Source: Marinobacter sp. C7
Lineage (GTDB): Bacteria > Pseudomonadota > Gammaproteobacteria > Pseudomonadales > Oleiphilaceae
DNA: 64,000 nt
Reading direction: 5' to 3'
NCBI RefSeq assembly: GCF_022343555.1
Contig: NZ_JAKQZH010000001.1
Location: 930,001 to 994,000, forward strand
Below are positions 55,494-64,000 of the stretch, piece by piece. Position 1 is the stretch's first letter; every line of letters begins with the position of its first letter. The position numbers and the translations under genes were made by a program. Below the pieces are notes generated by a model. It ran no database searches, was not told the origin of the DNA, and saw nothing but the letters and a program-made list of their open reading frames with translations.

Positions 55494-56069
55494 ATGGCTT
55501 CATATTCTACCAACGAATTCCGCGGCGGTCTTAAGGTTTTGCTGGATGGCGACCCCTGCATCATTCTCGAGAACGAATTCGTAAAGCCGGGCAAAGGCCA
55601 GGCCTTCAACCGGGTAAAACTGCGGAACCTGATGACCAACCGTGTCTGGGAGCGGACCTTCAAGTCTGGTGAGAGCCTGGAGGCGGCTGATGTTATCGAC
55701 CAGGACATGGAATACCTCTATACCGACGGTGAGTTCTGGCACTTCATGAAGACCGATGGGTCCTTTGAACAATATCCGGCCGACGCCAAGGCAGTGGGCG
55801 ATACCGTCAAGTGGCTCAAGGAACAGGACGTGTACACCGTCACGCTGTACAACGGTGCTCCCCTGACCGTTACCCCGCCCAACTTCGTCGAGCTGGAAGT
55901 GGTTGATACCGATCCGGGCATGAAGGGTGACACTGCCCAGGGCGGCTCCAAGCCGGCGACCCTGTCCACCGGTGCCGTGGTCAACGTGCCCCTGTTCATC
56001 ACCATCGGTGAAGTGCTGAAGGTCGACACCCGGACCGGCGAGTACGTCAGCCGCGTCAAGAGCAGCTGA
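55494..56069 (+). CDS. efp: Elongation factor P
   Basis: The start is at [12 protein letters not shown] behind AGGTGGA; an upstream frame start lacks support. The 191-residue factor relieves ribosome stalling at polyproline. It has three beta-barrel domains; the modified residue is Lys34 in KPGKGQA, the form that is beta-lysylated by EpmA/EpmB rather than the Arg32 form of Pseudomonas aeruginosa. It lies 7 bases before epmA and divergent from epmB. Confidence 0.97.
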   Translation: MASYSTNEFRGGLKVLLDGDPCIILENEFVKPGKGQAFNRVKLRNLMTNRVWERTFKSGESLEAADVIDQDMEYLYTDGEFWHFMKTDGSFEQYPADAKAVGDTVKWLKEQDVYTVTLYNGAPLTVTPPNFVELEVVDTDPGMKGDTAQGGSKPATLSTGAVVNVPLFITIGEVLKVDTRTGEYVSRVKSS

Positions 56070-56076
56070 TCCGGCA

Positions 56077-57045
56077 ATGACCGATCAACCTGTCTGGCAG
56101 CCTGCTGCCTCGCAGGCTGCCCTGAAAAGCCGTGCACAACAACTGGCGTTTGTGCGCGGCTTTTTTGCGCAAAGAGGGGTGATGGAAGTCGAAACCCCGG
56201 TGCTGGGGCGCTGCGGAGTTACCGACGTGAACCTGGACGGCGTCCCGGCGCAGGTTTCAGCATCCGGCATCGAGGGTGGCTGGCTGCAAACCTCCCCCGA
56301 ATACCATATGAAACGCCTGCTGGCCGCCGGGTCTGGTCCTATCTATCAGGTTTCGAAGGTCTTCCGTAATGGTGAGCGCGGGCGGCGGCACAACCCGGAA
56401 TTCTCGATGCTCGAGTGGTATCGCCCGGGGTTCGATGACCGTGAGCTAATGGAAGAGGTCTCGGACCTGGTATGCGGATGGCTGGGCTGCGAGCGACCGG
56501 AGATCATGCATTACCGGGATGCCGTGAACAGGTGGGCGCAGGTCGACCCGTTCGGGTCCACGAACCGGGAACTGATGCGCCGGTGCGAGGAATGGCTGGA
56601 GCCGGAACAACTGGCGGGGCTGGGGCGGGATGGTTGCCTGGACCTGCTGATGAGCTTCGCAGTCGAGCCCAATCTCGGGTTTGGACGCCCGGTCTTCATC
56701 ACCGGCTATCCCGCTTCCCAGGCCTCGCTGGCCCGGGTGTCGGAGCGTCAGGGTTACCCCATGGCTCACCGGTTTGAGTTGTACCTCCGGGGGCTGGAGC
56801 TGTGCAACGGTTACTGGGAGCTGACTGATCCGGCAGAGCAGCGGCGCCGTTTCGAGGCCGACAACCATCAACGCCGATTAGCGGGCAAACCCGAAATACC
56901 GATCGATGAGGCCTTCCTAGCCGCGCTGGAGCAGGGCCTGCCGGATTGTGCCGGCGTCGCCCTGGGACTGGACAGGTTGCTTATGCTCAAGCTCGGAGCA
57001 GCCGATATCTCGGACGTGCTGGCCTTCCCGTTCGAGCGCGCCTGA
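56077..57045 (+). CDS. epmA: EF-P beta-lysyltransferase
   Basis: The 322-residue enzyme is a truncated class II lysyl-tRNA synthetase without an anticodon domain (GenX/PoxA/YjeA). Class II motifs are visible: VMEVETPVLG (motif 1), FRNGERGRRHNPEFSMLEWYR (motif 2 region) and GVALGLDRLLML (motif 3). It activates beta-lysine and attaches it to EF-P Lys34. The gene follows efp by 7 bases. Confidence 0.95.
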   Translation: MTDQPVWQPAASQAALKSRAQQLAFVRGFFAQRGVMEVETPVLGRCGVTDVNLDGVPAQVSASGIEGGWLQTSPEYHMKRLLAAGSGPIYQVSKVFRNGERGRRHNPEFSMLEWYRPGFDDRELMEEVSDLVCGWLGCERPEIMHYRDAVNRWAQVDPFGSTNRELMRRCEEWLEPEQLAGLGRDGCLDLLMSFAVEPNLGFGRPVFITGYPASQASLARVSERQGYPMAHRFELYLRGLELCNGYWELTDPAEQRRRFEADNHQRRLAGKPEIPIDEAFLAALEQGLPDCAGVALGLDRLLMLKLGAADISDVLAFPFERA

Positions 57046-57047
57046 GT

Positions 57048-57905
57048 TCAGGCCAGTTCGCCGAAGGCCTCGCCCATGCGCACGGTCTTGCCGGCCACCT
57101 GATCGTCGTTCCAGCTGACGGCGCCCTTGGGCATCACCATGATCACCGTAGAGCCGAGCCGGAACCGGCCCATCTCCTCGCCCTTGGCAAACTCGCGGGC
57201 CTGCTCGCCCTCGTACTGGAAATCCGTCACCAGACCGTTGCCCGGCACTACAACGCCGGACCAGACGGTCTCGACACTCCCGACAATCATCGCGCCCACC
57301 AGCACCATGGCCATGGGGCCGGCTGCAGTGTCAAAAATGCAGACTACCCGCTCGTTGCGGGCAAACAGGTTCGGCACGTTCTCCGCCGTCACCGGATTGA
57401 CCGAAAACAGCTTGCCGGGGATGTGCACCATCTCCCGAAGCTTGCCCGCCATGGGCATGTGGATCCGGTGATAGTCGCTGGGGGCGAGGTAAATGGTGGC
57501 AAATTCGCCTTCGGAAAACGCTTCTGTACGCTGCAGGTTGTCACCCAGCAACTCATTGAGGCTGAAAGACTGACCCTTGGCCTGGAAAACCCGATCACCG
57601 GTCACCTGGCCCAGCTGGGAGATCTTGCCGTCCACCGGGCTGACAAGGGTCTTCTCGCCCTCGGCAACGGGGCGGATGCCGGGCTTCAGCGCCCGGGTGA
57701 AAAATGCATTGAAACTCGGGTAAGCGGTCGGGTCCGGTTCTGCCGCTTCACTCATATCCACGCCGTAGCGACCGATAAACCACTTCACCACACGGTTCTT
57801 CAGACCCGGATTGCCTTCGCTATCCGCGAACCGACCGGCAAGCCGGGAGACGGCCAGCTGCGGAGTGATGTACTGGCTCAGAACGAACAGTTTATCGAGC
57901 ATCAA
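57048..57905 (-). CDS. psd: Phosphatidylserine decarboxylase proenzyme
   Basis: The 285-residue membrane-associated enzyme makes phosphatidylethanolamine. It cleaves itself in FRLGSTVIM between Gly251 and Ser252, giving a pyruvoyl group. Other family parts are SFNAFFTRALKPGIRP, VSPVDGKI and APSDYHRIHMP. It is convergent with epmA with 2 bases between stops. In Pseudomonas, psd lies in the same stretch near fimX. Confidence 0.96.
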   Translation of the reverse strand: MMLDKLFVLSQYITPQLAVSRLAGRFADSEGNPGLKNRVVKWFIGRYGVDMSEAAEPDPTAYPSFNAFFTRALKPGIRPVAEGEKTLVSPVDGKISQLGQVTGDRVFQAKGQSFSLNELLGDNLQRTEAFSEGEFATIYLAPSDYHRIHMPMAGKLREMVHIPGKLFSVNPVTAENVPNLFARNERVVCIFDTAAGPMAMVLVGAMIVGSVETVWSGVVVPGNGLVTDFQYEGEQAREFAKGEEMGRFRLGSTVIMVMPKGAVSWNDDQVAGKTVRMGEAFGELA

Positions 57906-57984
57906 AACGAACCCTTTGCTTGAGAAGGCGCGCAGTTTAGCAAAACGGCCCAGGGGTGTAGAAACGGTTTTGCCGCTTTGCGAC

Positions 57985-59040
57985 TCAGTCCACCTTCAGG
58001 CCCCGGGCCCGCTGCTCGGCCATGTCCGTCAGAATCCGGTGAAAACTCTTCAGCCGCTCCGGACTGATCAGCCCCTCTGCGGCGGCGGCCTCAAGCGCAC
58101 ACCCCGGATCCCCCATATGCCGGCAGTTACGGAACTTGCAGGTACCGATCAGATCCCGGATTTCCCGAAAACCGTATTCAATCTCCTGCGGCGTCATGTG
58201 CCACAGCCCGAACTCACGGATACCAGGCGAATCAATCAGATCCCCGCCCAGGGGCAGATGAAACAGCTTGGCAGTGGTCGTGGTGTGAACGCCCTTGCCG
58301 GTACTCTCCGAAACCGCCCCCACGCGAAGGGACTCCCCGGGCAACAACGTCTGAATGATCGACGATTTACCCACGCCGGACTGGCCAACAAACACACTGG
58401 TCTGATCCTTCACCAGCCGGGAAACCTCGGGAGAAGGCTCATCGCCGGATTCAGCGGCCGACGTACGCACCACCTCATAGCCTAGGCTTTCATAGCGGGA
58501 CAGCAGCTCTTCAATCTGATCCCGGTTTTCATCGGCAATCAGGTCCGTCTTGTTCAGCAGAATCACCGCTGGAATATCGCTGGTTTCGGACGCCACCAGA
58601 TATCGGTCAATCAGATTGTCATGGGGCTCCGGTTCCGGGGCGATCACCAGAATGATGTGATCAATATTCGCAGCCACCGGCTTCAGAGCCCCGAAATTAT
58701 CCGGTCGCTGCAGCAGATTCTGCCGGTCACAACGGGCGACAATCACCCCTGTCTCACTCTTGCCCTTGCGCCAGACAACCCGGTCACCGGTCACCAGACT
58801 GTCAATATTGGCCCGGACAAAACACCGGAACACCGTGCCGGCATCCTCACCTTCCAGGGCCTCCACATCCAGCTGCTGGCCATAATGGGCGATGATCAGC
58901 CCTTCCTGCTCATGCCCCAGCTCACCGGCCTCGGCCTGCTGCTCAATGGCTTTCTCTTTCTTTGCAGCACGGGCGGCCCGTTCCTGCTGGATTTTCTTGA
59001 TACGCCACTGTTGCTGTTTGTTCAGTCGCCGTTTTGCCAT
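57985..59040 (-). CDS. rsgA: Small ribosomal subunit biogenesis GTPase RsgA
   Basis: The 351-residue, circularly permuted GTPase checks maturing 30S subunits. Order of parts: basic N-terminus (MAKRRLNKQQQWR), an OB fold (about 60-115), the G4 motif LNKTDL, the P-loop GQSGVGKSS, G3 DSPGIREF, and a zinc knuckle with CKFRNCRHMGDPGC. The order G4-G5-G1-G3 confirms permutation. It is divergent from orn; their shared upstream region contains a hairpin element. Confidence 0.96.
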   Translation of the reverse strand: MAKRRLNKQQQWRIKKIQQERAARAAKKEKAIEQQAEAGELGHEQEGLIIAHYGQQLDVEALEGEDAGTVFRCFVRANIDSLVTGDRVVWRKGKSETGVIVARCDRQNLLQRPDNFGALKPVAANIDHIILVIAPEPEPHDNLIDRYLVASETSDIPAVILLNKTDLIADENRDQIEELLSRYESLGYEVVRTSAAESGDEPSPEVSRLVKDQTSVFVGQSGVGKSSIIQTLLPGESLRVGAVSESTGKGVHTTTTAKLFHLPLGGDLIDSPGIREFGLWHMTPQEIEYGFREIRDLIGTCKFRNCRHMGDPGCALEAAAAEGLISPERLKSFHRILTDMAEQRARGLKVD

Positions 59041-59156
59041 AAATGATTTGAGAGATCCCGTGAAAGTTCGTCATCGACCGTGCCATCATACTGGAATCCC
59101 TGATTGGTCGCTGTACTATGGCGGCCTTTCGTTGTGAATTCACCGCGCTGGTCCGG

Positions 59157-59266
59157 GGCTGTGGTGGGGCTTTCCTCCCGGGAATGTTGAAGGCCAGGGA
59201 TGGCCTGAAACAAGCGCACATGGACGTGCTCGAAGCGGTTCCCGGGAGGAAAGCCCCACCACAGCC
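59157..59266 (-). repeat. Hairpin element copy G
   Basis: Arms 59157-59184 and 59239-59266 are perfectly complementary over 28 bases. The 54-nt cap (59185-59238) is in reverse orientation. It lies between the divergent rsgA and orn starts, 33 bases before orn, so it is in or just below promoter DNA and is not positioned as a terminator. Confidence 0.9.
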
Positions 59267-59299
59267 ATGCACCATAACTAGAAGGTTGGGGGGAAATAG

Positions 59300-59842
59300 A
59301 TGTCAGACGGCAACCGCCTAATTTGGATCGACCTTGAAATGACTGGCCTCGATCCGGAAAAAGAACGCATCATCGAAATGGCCACCATCATCACCGATGC
59401 CGAGCTGAATATTATCGCAGAGGGACCCGTCATCGCCGTCCACCAACCCGATAGCCTGCTCGAGGCCATGGACGAATGGTGCACCAACACCCACGGCGCC
59501 AGCGGCCTGACCAAACGGGTCAAAGAAAGCACCATCAGCGAGGCCGAAGCCGAACAGGAAACCCTGGCGTTCCTGAAAAAACACGTGGGGTCGGGAGAGT
59601 CCCCCCTGTGCGGCAACAGCATCGGGCAGGACCGCCGCTTCCTGGTCAAGTACATGCCGGAACTTGAAGGCTTCTTCCACTACCGCAACCTCGACGTCTC
59701 CACCGTCAAGGAGCTGGCCCGCCGCTGGCGCCCCGACGTGCTCGACGGCGTGCAGAAAAAAGGCAGCCACCTCGCGCTGGACGACATCCGCGACTCCATC
59801 AACGAACTGCGCCACTACCGGGACCACTTCTTCAAGCTGTAA
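59300..59842 (+). CDS. orn: Oligoribonuclease
   Basis: The 180-residue DEDDh exonuclease degrades 2-5-nt RNAs, including the pGpG produced by EAL phosphodiesterases. Motifs: [20 protein letters not shown] (Exo I), the [10 protein letters not shown] region with Exo II Asp, and the [11 protein letters not shown]xo III with catalytic His. The gene overlaps queG by 11 bases tail to tail. A GGGGG-type ribosome site is present (GGTTGGGGGGAAATAG). Confidence 0.97.
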   Translation: MSDGNRLIWIDLEMTGLDPEKERIIEMATIITDAELNIIAEGPVIAVHQPDSLLEAMDEWCTNTHGASGLTKRVKESTISEAEAEQETLAFLKKHVGSGESPLCGNSIGQDRRFLVKYMPELEGFFHYRNLDVSTVKELARRWRPDVLDGVQKKGSHLALDDIRDSINELRHYRDHFFKL

Positions 59843-60917
59843 GCCCGTGCCGGCGTAACGCCCAGTGCACATGCTCGCGGACCATCTCCGAGGGATGGTC
59901 CGCCCGCTGTTTCAGTGCCTCCACCACCGGAATCGTGGTCGGGGCATTGCCCAACCCGACCGCCAGATTCCTGAGCCAGCCCTCATAACCCGTCCGCCGG
60001 ATGGCTGACCCCTCCGTCCGCTTCAGGAACTGCTCTTCCGTCCACAGGAACAACTCCGCCAGCGAGCTGTTATCCAGCCCGTGCCTGGGCTGGAAATCCT
60101 GCTCCGCCGTCGGCTTGCTGAACTTGTTCCACGGGCAGATTAGCTGGCAATCGTCACAGCCGAACACCCGGTTGCCCATTTTCGGGCGCAGCGGCTCCGG
60201 AATCGAACCTTTCAGCTCGATGGTCAGGTAGCTGATGCAGCGCCGCGCATCCAGCAGATGCGGACCAACAAAAGCGTCTGTGGGGCAAATCTCAAGGCAG
60301 GCCGAGCAACTGCCGCAGTGTTCGGTATCAAAAGCCGGGTCCACGGGCAGTGGCGCACTGGTAAAGATCTCGCCCAGGAAAAAAAAGGAGCCGGCTCTCG
60401 GGTGGATCAGCATATTGTTCTTGCCGATCCAGCCCAGCCCGGCCCGCTGTGCCAGCGCCCGCTCCAGAACCGGTGCACTGTCTACGAAGGCCCGGTAGTC
60501 GAAACCGCTCACGGCTTCATCAATCCGCCTGGCCAGGGTCGCCAGGCGCTTGCGCATCAGTTTGTGATAGTCCCGTCCCACAGCGTAACGGGTCACATAG
60601 GCGGTTTCCCGGTCAGTGAGCGCTTCTTTCGGGTTATCCGGTGCCGGCAGGTAGTCCATGCGCACCGAAATGACCCGAGCGGTACCGGGCACCAGAGACG
60701 TCGGGGTGTAACGCTTGTCCCCGTGATGGCCCATGTACTCCATCTCGCCCTGGTAACCCTCGGCCAGCCAGTCCTGCAGTCGGTCGGCGTGGGCGCCCGT
60801 GTCCGGCAGGGTAATGCCCGCGTCGGCAAAGCCCAGCTGCCTTGCCCATTCGCGGATTTTCTCCGGCAAATCATCAAGTTCGGGCGGTTCTGACGGGGTT
60901 TCTTTCGGCTCGGTCAT
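59832..60917 (-). CDS. queG: Epoxyqueuosine reductase
   Basis: The 361-residue cobalamin- and FeS-dependent enzyme reduces epoxyqueuosine to queuosine in tRNA. Two ferredoxin motifs bind 4Fe-4S clusters: [12 protein letters not shown] and [11 protein letters not shown]. The N-domain contains the YLPAPDN and [16 protein letters not shown] signatures. A short HEAT-like C-terminal segment ([12 protein letters not shown]) remains. The first ATG is used; the product starts with an acidic, Pro-rich tail. Confidence 0.95.
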   Translation of the reverse strand: MTEPKETPSEPPELDDLPEKIREWARQLGFADAGITLPDTGAHADRLQDWLAEGYQGEMEYMGHHGDKRYTPTSLVPGTARVISVRMDYLPAPDNPKEALTDRETAYVTRYAVGRDYHKLMRKRLATLARRIDEAVSGFDYRAFVDSAPVLERALAQRAGLGWIGKNNMLIHPRAGSFFFLGEIFTSAPLPVDPAFDTEHCGSCSACLEICPTDAFVGPHLLDARRCISYLTIELKGSIPEPLRPKMGNRVFGCDDCQLICPWNKFSKPTAEQDFQPRHGLDNSSLAELFLWTEEQFLKRTEGSAIRRTGYEGWLRNLAVGLGNAPTTIPVVEALKQRADHPSEMVREHVHWALRRHGLTA

Positions 60918-60980
60918 GGCTGCATTATCGGTGGCTGTGGTCCGGGTGGATTCACTGCGGAAGTTTAATTTGATTAAGTT

Positions 60981-61008
60981 ATGACCTTTTTCAGTGTTTT
61001 GCTATGCT
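60981..61008 (+). promoter_or_regulatory. Possible nnrD promoter
   Basis: ATGACC (60981-60986) and TATGCT (61003-61008) are separated by 16 bases, giving a weak sigma-70 promoter about 57 bases before the nnrD start. AT-rich DNA lies upstream. Confidence 0.35.
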
Positions 61009-61064
61009 TTACAGACATCTGGCCAATTTTCTTAAACCGGTTTCTGTAACGGGAGCTCAGGCTC

Positions 61065-62636
61065 ATGCCGCCCATATCTGCGCACAGTCTACCAGACGCC
61101 CTGTATTCCGCCGATGCTGTGCGGCAGATAGACCGCTATGTCATTGAAGAACTTGGCGTAGATGGTTTCGAGCTGATGCAGACTGCAGCGTACGCCGCTT
61201 TCCGTCGACTGGTCCGGCGCTGGCCGGACTGCGGGCCGGTTCTGGTGTTGTGTGGGGCCGGTAACAACGGCGGCGACGGTTACCTGGTGGCGGCCAACGC
61301 CAAGCGCCACGGTTTGACTGTCTCGTGCATTGCCGTGGCCCCGACGGACAAGCTTTCCGGTGATGCCCGGAAGGCCTGGCGGAAGGCCGTTGCTGACGGC
61401 GTCGAGGTGCGTGAGCTGTCAGCGATTGACGACGCCAGCCTCGCTGGCGCATTTGAGCATGCCGGACTGATTGTGGATGCGTTGCTTGGGACCGGTGTGT
61501 CCGGCGCGCCCCGGGAGCCTTTTGCCGGTGTCATCGCCCGATGCAATGCCAGTGGGGTGCCGGTACTGGCGGTCGATGTGCCCTCGGGACTGAATGCCGC
61601 GACCGGTGTGGCGGACGGTGATGTGATCCGGGCCACGATGACGGTCACGTTCATTGGGCTCAAGTCCGGGTTGTTCACGGGGCATGGCCCCGCAGTGTGT
61701 GGTGAGGTGGTTTTCGATGCCCTGGGTACCGAAAACGACATCGACGCCAGCGGCCAGGTTCCGGTTGCCCGTCTGCGGGACTGGGAAACGATCGGGCGCT
61801 GGCTGCCCAGGCGTGCGGCCAACGCGCACAAGGGGCGTTTCGGACACGTGCTTATTATTGCCGGGGACCGCGGCTATGGCGGTGCCGGTCTGATGGCGGC
61901 GGAAGCAGCCGCCCGCTCCGGAGCGGGGTTGGTCTCACTGGCAACGCGCCCGGAGCATGTATCTTCTGTTCTGGCCAGGTGCCCGTCCGTGATGGCGCAC
62001 GGTCTTATCCATGGGTCCGAGCTGCCGCCCTTGCTGGAGGCCGCTTCGGTGGTGGTGTGCGGGCCCGGCATCGGCAAGAGCGCCTGGGGCCAGCAGATGC
62101 TCCAGCAGGTCCTGGCTACTGACATCCCCAGGATTCTCGATGCCGATGCCCTGAATCTGATGGCGGCCAGGGTCGCGGTCCCCTCGGATCGGCAGGTGTT
62201 GACGCCTCACCCCGGAGAAGCAGCCAGGCTGCTGGCGTGTACCGTGGCAGAAGTGGAAGTTGATCGTCTGGCGGCGGCGAGGAAGCTGCAGTCGGTGTTT
62301 GGAGGTGTCGTCCTGCTCAAAGGTGCAGGGACCGTGATTGCCTCTGGCTCAGAGGCGGTGGATATCGTCAGTGGCAGCAACCCGGGCATGGCGACCGGTG
62401 GCATGGGTGATGTGCTGGCGGGAATTCTCGGCGCAATGTGCGGTCAGCTGGAGGATCTTGCCAGGGCCACCGTTCTCGGAGCCTGCGCCCATCTGGCGGC
62501 GGCTGACCGGGCTTCGGAAACCCGCGGCTACATGGGGCTGATACCCACCGATGTGATCGATAACCTGCCGCAGGTTTTCCGGCAGATTGAATTTTCCGAT
62601 AGTCAGGAACGGGGGATGAATGACGATTTACGGTAA
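61065..62636 (+). CDS. nnrD: Bifunctional NAD(P)HX epimerase and ADP-dependent dehydratase
   Basis: The 523-residue YjeF-type protein repairs hydrated NADH/NADPH. The N-domain (about 1-225, NnrE) carries VLCGAGNNGGDGYLVA and LAVDVPSGLNAATG. The C-domain (about 235-515, NnrD) carries VVCGPGIGKS, HPGEAARLL and GSNPGMATGGMGDVLAGIL. It overlaps tsaE by 17 bases, and the nnrD-tsaE-amiB order is common in gammaproteobacteria. Confidence 0.95.
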   Translation: MPPISAHSLPDALYSADAVRQIDRYVIEELGVDGFELMQTAAYAAFRRLVRRWPDCGPVLVLCGAGNNGGDGYLVAANAKRHGLTVSCIAVAPTDKLSGDARKAWRKAVADGVEVRELSAIDDASLAGAFEHAGLIVDALLGTGVSGAPREPFAGVIARCNASGVPVLAVDVPSGLNAATGVADGDVIRATMTVTFIGLKSGLFTGHGPAVCGEVVFDALGTENDIDASGQVPVARLRDWETIGRWLPRRAANAHKGRFGHVLIIAGDRGYGGAGLMAAEAAARSGAGLVSLATRPEHVSSVLARCPSVMAHGLIHGSELPPLLEAASVVVCGPGIGKSAWGQQMLQQVLATDIPRILDADALNLMAARVAVPSDRQVLTPHPGEAARLLACTVAEVEVDRLAAARKLQSVFGGVVLLKGAGTVIASGSEAVDIVSGSNPGMATGGMGDVLAGILGAMCGQLEDLARATVLGACAHLAAADRASETRGYMGLIPTDVIDNLPQVFRQIEFSDSQERGMNDDLR

Positions 62637-63117
62637 CGAGCGCCGCCTGTTTCTAGAGGGCGAGGCAGAGACCGAAAAGCTGGGTCGAGAGCTGGCCCGA
62701 TTGGTCATCGAGTCGGAGCAGGGTCTGACGGTCTTCCTGGACGGCGACCTCGGCATGGGCAAGACCACATTGAGCCGGGGCGTCATGCGCGGCCTGGGAC
62801 ACGAGGGCGCCGTGAAAAGTCCCACCTATACCCTGGTGGAGCCTTACGAGCACCTGAAGCCGCCGGCCTATCATTTTGACCTCTATCGTCTGGGGGATCC
62901 GGAAGAGCTGGAGTACATGGGGATCCGGGATTATTTCTCCGGAGACAACCTTTGCCTGATTGAGTGGCCCGAGCGGGGCAAGGGGGTTCTCCCGGAGCCT
63001 GATCTCGAAATCCACCTCGAACGTGAGGGGGATGGCCGTTCCGTGATTATCCGGGCACGCTCGGCCCAGGGTGCCCATTTGATGAACGAGCTGGAACTGG
63101 TCGGTCCTGACCATTGA
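62620..63117 (+). CDS. tsaE: tRNA threonylcarbamoyladenosine ATPase TsaE
   Basis: The 165-residue P-loop ATPase takes part in t6A37 synthesis with TsaB and TsaD. The Walker A motif is GDLGMGKTTLSRG (about 43-55); SPTYTLVEPYE and HFDLYRLGDPEEL are the other YjeE blocks. It starts 17 bases inside nnrD and is followed by the amidase gene 36 bases later. Confidence 0.95.
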   Translation: MTIYGNERRLFLEGEAETEKLGRELARLVIESEQGLTVFLDGDLGMGKTTLSRGVMRGLGHEGAVKSPTYTLVEPYEHLKPPAYHFDLYRLGDPEELEYMGIRDYFSGDNLCLIEWPERGKGVLPEPDLEIHLEREGDGRSVIIRARSAQGAHLMNELELVGPDH

Positions 63118-63153
63118 CGACCAGTGATTGCTGATACTTTGCAGGTACGCGGT

Positions 63154-64000
63154 ATGTTCAAGGGAAAACGCAGCCTTACCACCTTTCTGATGCTGGCAAT
63201 ACTGTCGGTCTGGGCATCCGGTGCGACTGCCGGTGGCCGTGTCGAGGGCGCAAGGATCTGGCCCGCGCCGGACCACACCCGGCTGGTTCTCGACGTGACC
63301 GGTCCGCTGCAGCACAACATCTTCTCCCTGAGCGGGCCTTCACGGCTGGTGATTGACCTGAGTAACGCCTCCCTGAAGGCTGATCTCGGCAAGCTGGATC
63401 TGTCCGGTAGCCCGATTCAGCGGATCCGCAGTGCACCGCGAAACGGGAACGATCTGCGGGTTGTCCTTGATCTGAAGAATGACATCAAGCCCCGCAGCTT
63501 CCAGCTCGAACCCAATCAGCAGTATGGTCACCGCCTGGTGGTGGACCTGATCGATGAAAGCGGTAGCCGGCTCGAAAAGGCGACGCAGCCCACCGTAACC
63601 CAGGATTCGTCCGGCAAGCGGGACGTGATCGTTGTGATTGATGCCGGCCACGGTGGTGAGGATCCGGGCGCGATCGGTCCGCGGGGAACCCGGGAAAAGG
63701 ACGTGGTCCTCAAGATGGCGAAAACCCTCGAGGCCCTGATCAACAAACAGGCCGGCTACACCGCCAAACTGACCCGTACCGGCGACTACTATGTGGGATT
63801 GCGGAACAGGACGCTGCTGGCGCGGAAATACAATGCGGATCTGTTCGTGTCGATTCACGCCGACGCCTTCCGCACGCCGCAGCCGAAAGGGGCCTCGGTA
63901 TTCGCGCTGTCCCAGCGCGGGGCCACCAGTGAGACCGCTCGCTGGCTCGCGCAGAGCGAGAACCGGTCCGACCTGATCGGGGGCACCGGCGGAGTGTCCC
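63154..64000 (+). CDS. amiB: N-acetylmuramoyl-L-alanine amidase, AmiB type, 5' part
   Basis: The gene runs off the right window edge; about 282 codons are visible. A signal peptide (MFKGKRSLTTFLMLAILSVW, ending near ATA at 24-26) is followed by an AMIN domain (about 30-130; RLVLDVTGPLQHNIF, VVLDLKND) and the start of an Amidase_3 zinc domain with VIDAGHGGEDPGAIG (zinc His and Glu) and FVSIHADAF. It should cleave peptide from peptidoglycan during cell separation. The start at 63154 fits the signal peptide. Neighbours match the amiB-mutL region, though mutL is outside the window. Confidence 0.9.
   Translation, partial: MFKGKRSLTTFLMLAILSVWASGATAGGRVEGARIWPAPDHTRLVLDVTGPLQHNIFSLSGPSRLVIDLSNASLKADLGKLDLSGSPIQRIRSAPRNGNDLRVVLDLKNDIKPRSFQLEPNQQYGHRLVVDLIDESGSRLEKATQPTVTQDSSGKRDVIVVIDAGHGGEDPGAIGPRGTREKDVVLKMAKTLEALINKQAGYTAKLTRTGDYYVGLRNRTLLARKYNADLFVSIHADAFRTPQPKGASVFALSQRGATSETARWLAQSENRSDLIGGTGGVS

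Overview
The window looks like a chromosome segment of a marine gammaproteobacterium close to Marinobacter. GC is about 60%. The order parE ... parC-serB-fimX-(conserved gene)-...-psd-rsgA-orn-queG-nnrD-tsaE-amiB resembles the Pseudomonas core order, and there is an acyclic-terpene (atu) cluster. The genus is an inference from gene content and codon style. No tRNA, rRNA, transposase, phage or CRISPR array was seen.

Layout. 1-6281: end of a sigma-54 activator, a DMT exporter, a GIY-YIG protein, two hydrolases, an OmpA-like lipoprotein, a coiled-coil protein and a secreted subtilase. 6354-9863: serA divergent from a D-2-hydroxyglutarate dehydrogenase and a sirtuin. 9874-10058: three REP-like palindromes, the last inside the 3' end of an ABC1-kinase gene. 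10013-14746: ABC1 kinase, FAH-family protein, apt, purine permease and a YicG-type channel, all on the minus strand. 14942-16640: a membrane-anchored BLUF photoreceptor and a quinone oxidoreductase with an FNR/ANR-type box. 17040-28792: an atu cluster (atuR divergent from atuABCDEF and atuH; no atuG) for citronellol/geraniol catabolism. 28855-35925: a lipoprotein penicillin-acylase homologue divergent from a TRAP/TPAT-like transporter. 36101-39240: a lipoprotein subtilase plus a PrcB-domain lipoprotein. 39308-50100: parE, an SLC13 permease, an EAL protein, a possible 15-residue peptide gene, cytochrome b561, YceI, a small membrane protein, parC and serB. 50160-54251: FimX-like protein and its conserved partner. 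54408-57905: epmB divergent from efp-epmA, then psd. 57985-64000: rsgA, orn, queG, nnrD, tsaE and the start of an amiB-type amidase.

The most striking non-genic feature is a family of seven dispersed hairpin elements at 16685, 16880, 20848, 21899, 23262, 23565 and 59157. Each has a conserved 54-nt cap (133 nt in two copies) held between inverted arms of 28-32 bp. The arms are perfectly or almost perfectly complementary within a copy but unrelated between copies. The cap contains two small hairpins, one with compensatory base changes. Four copies sit in the three enlarged gaps of the atu operon. I know no named family with a constant cap on locus-private arms.

Functional links. The atu genes supply most of the citronellyl-/geranyl-CoA pathway under a TetR repressor whose probable operator lies between the -35 and -10 of atuA. 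SerA and the 2-hydroxyglutarate dehydrogenase are known to work as a couple in L-serine synthesis. EpmA, EpmB and EF-P form one modification system. FimX and its neighbour point to c-di-GMP control of type IV pili, and the separate intact EAL protein probably degrades c-di-GMP.
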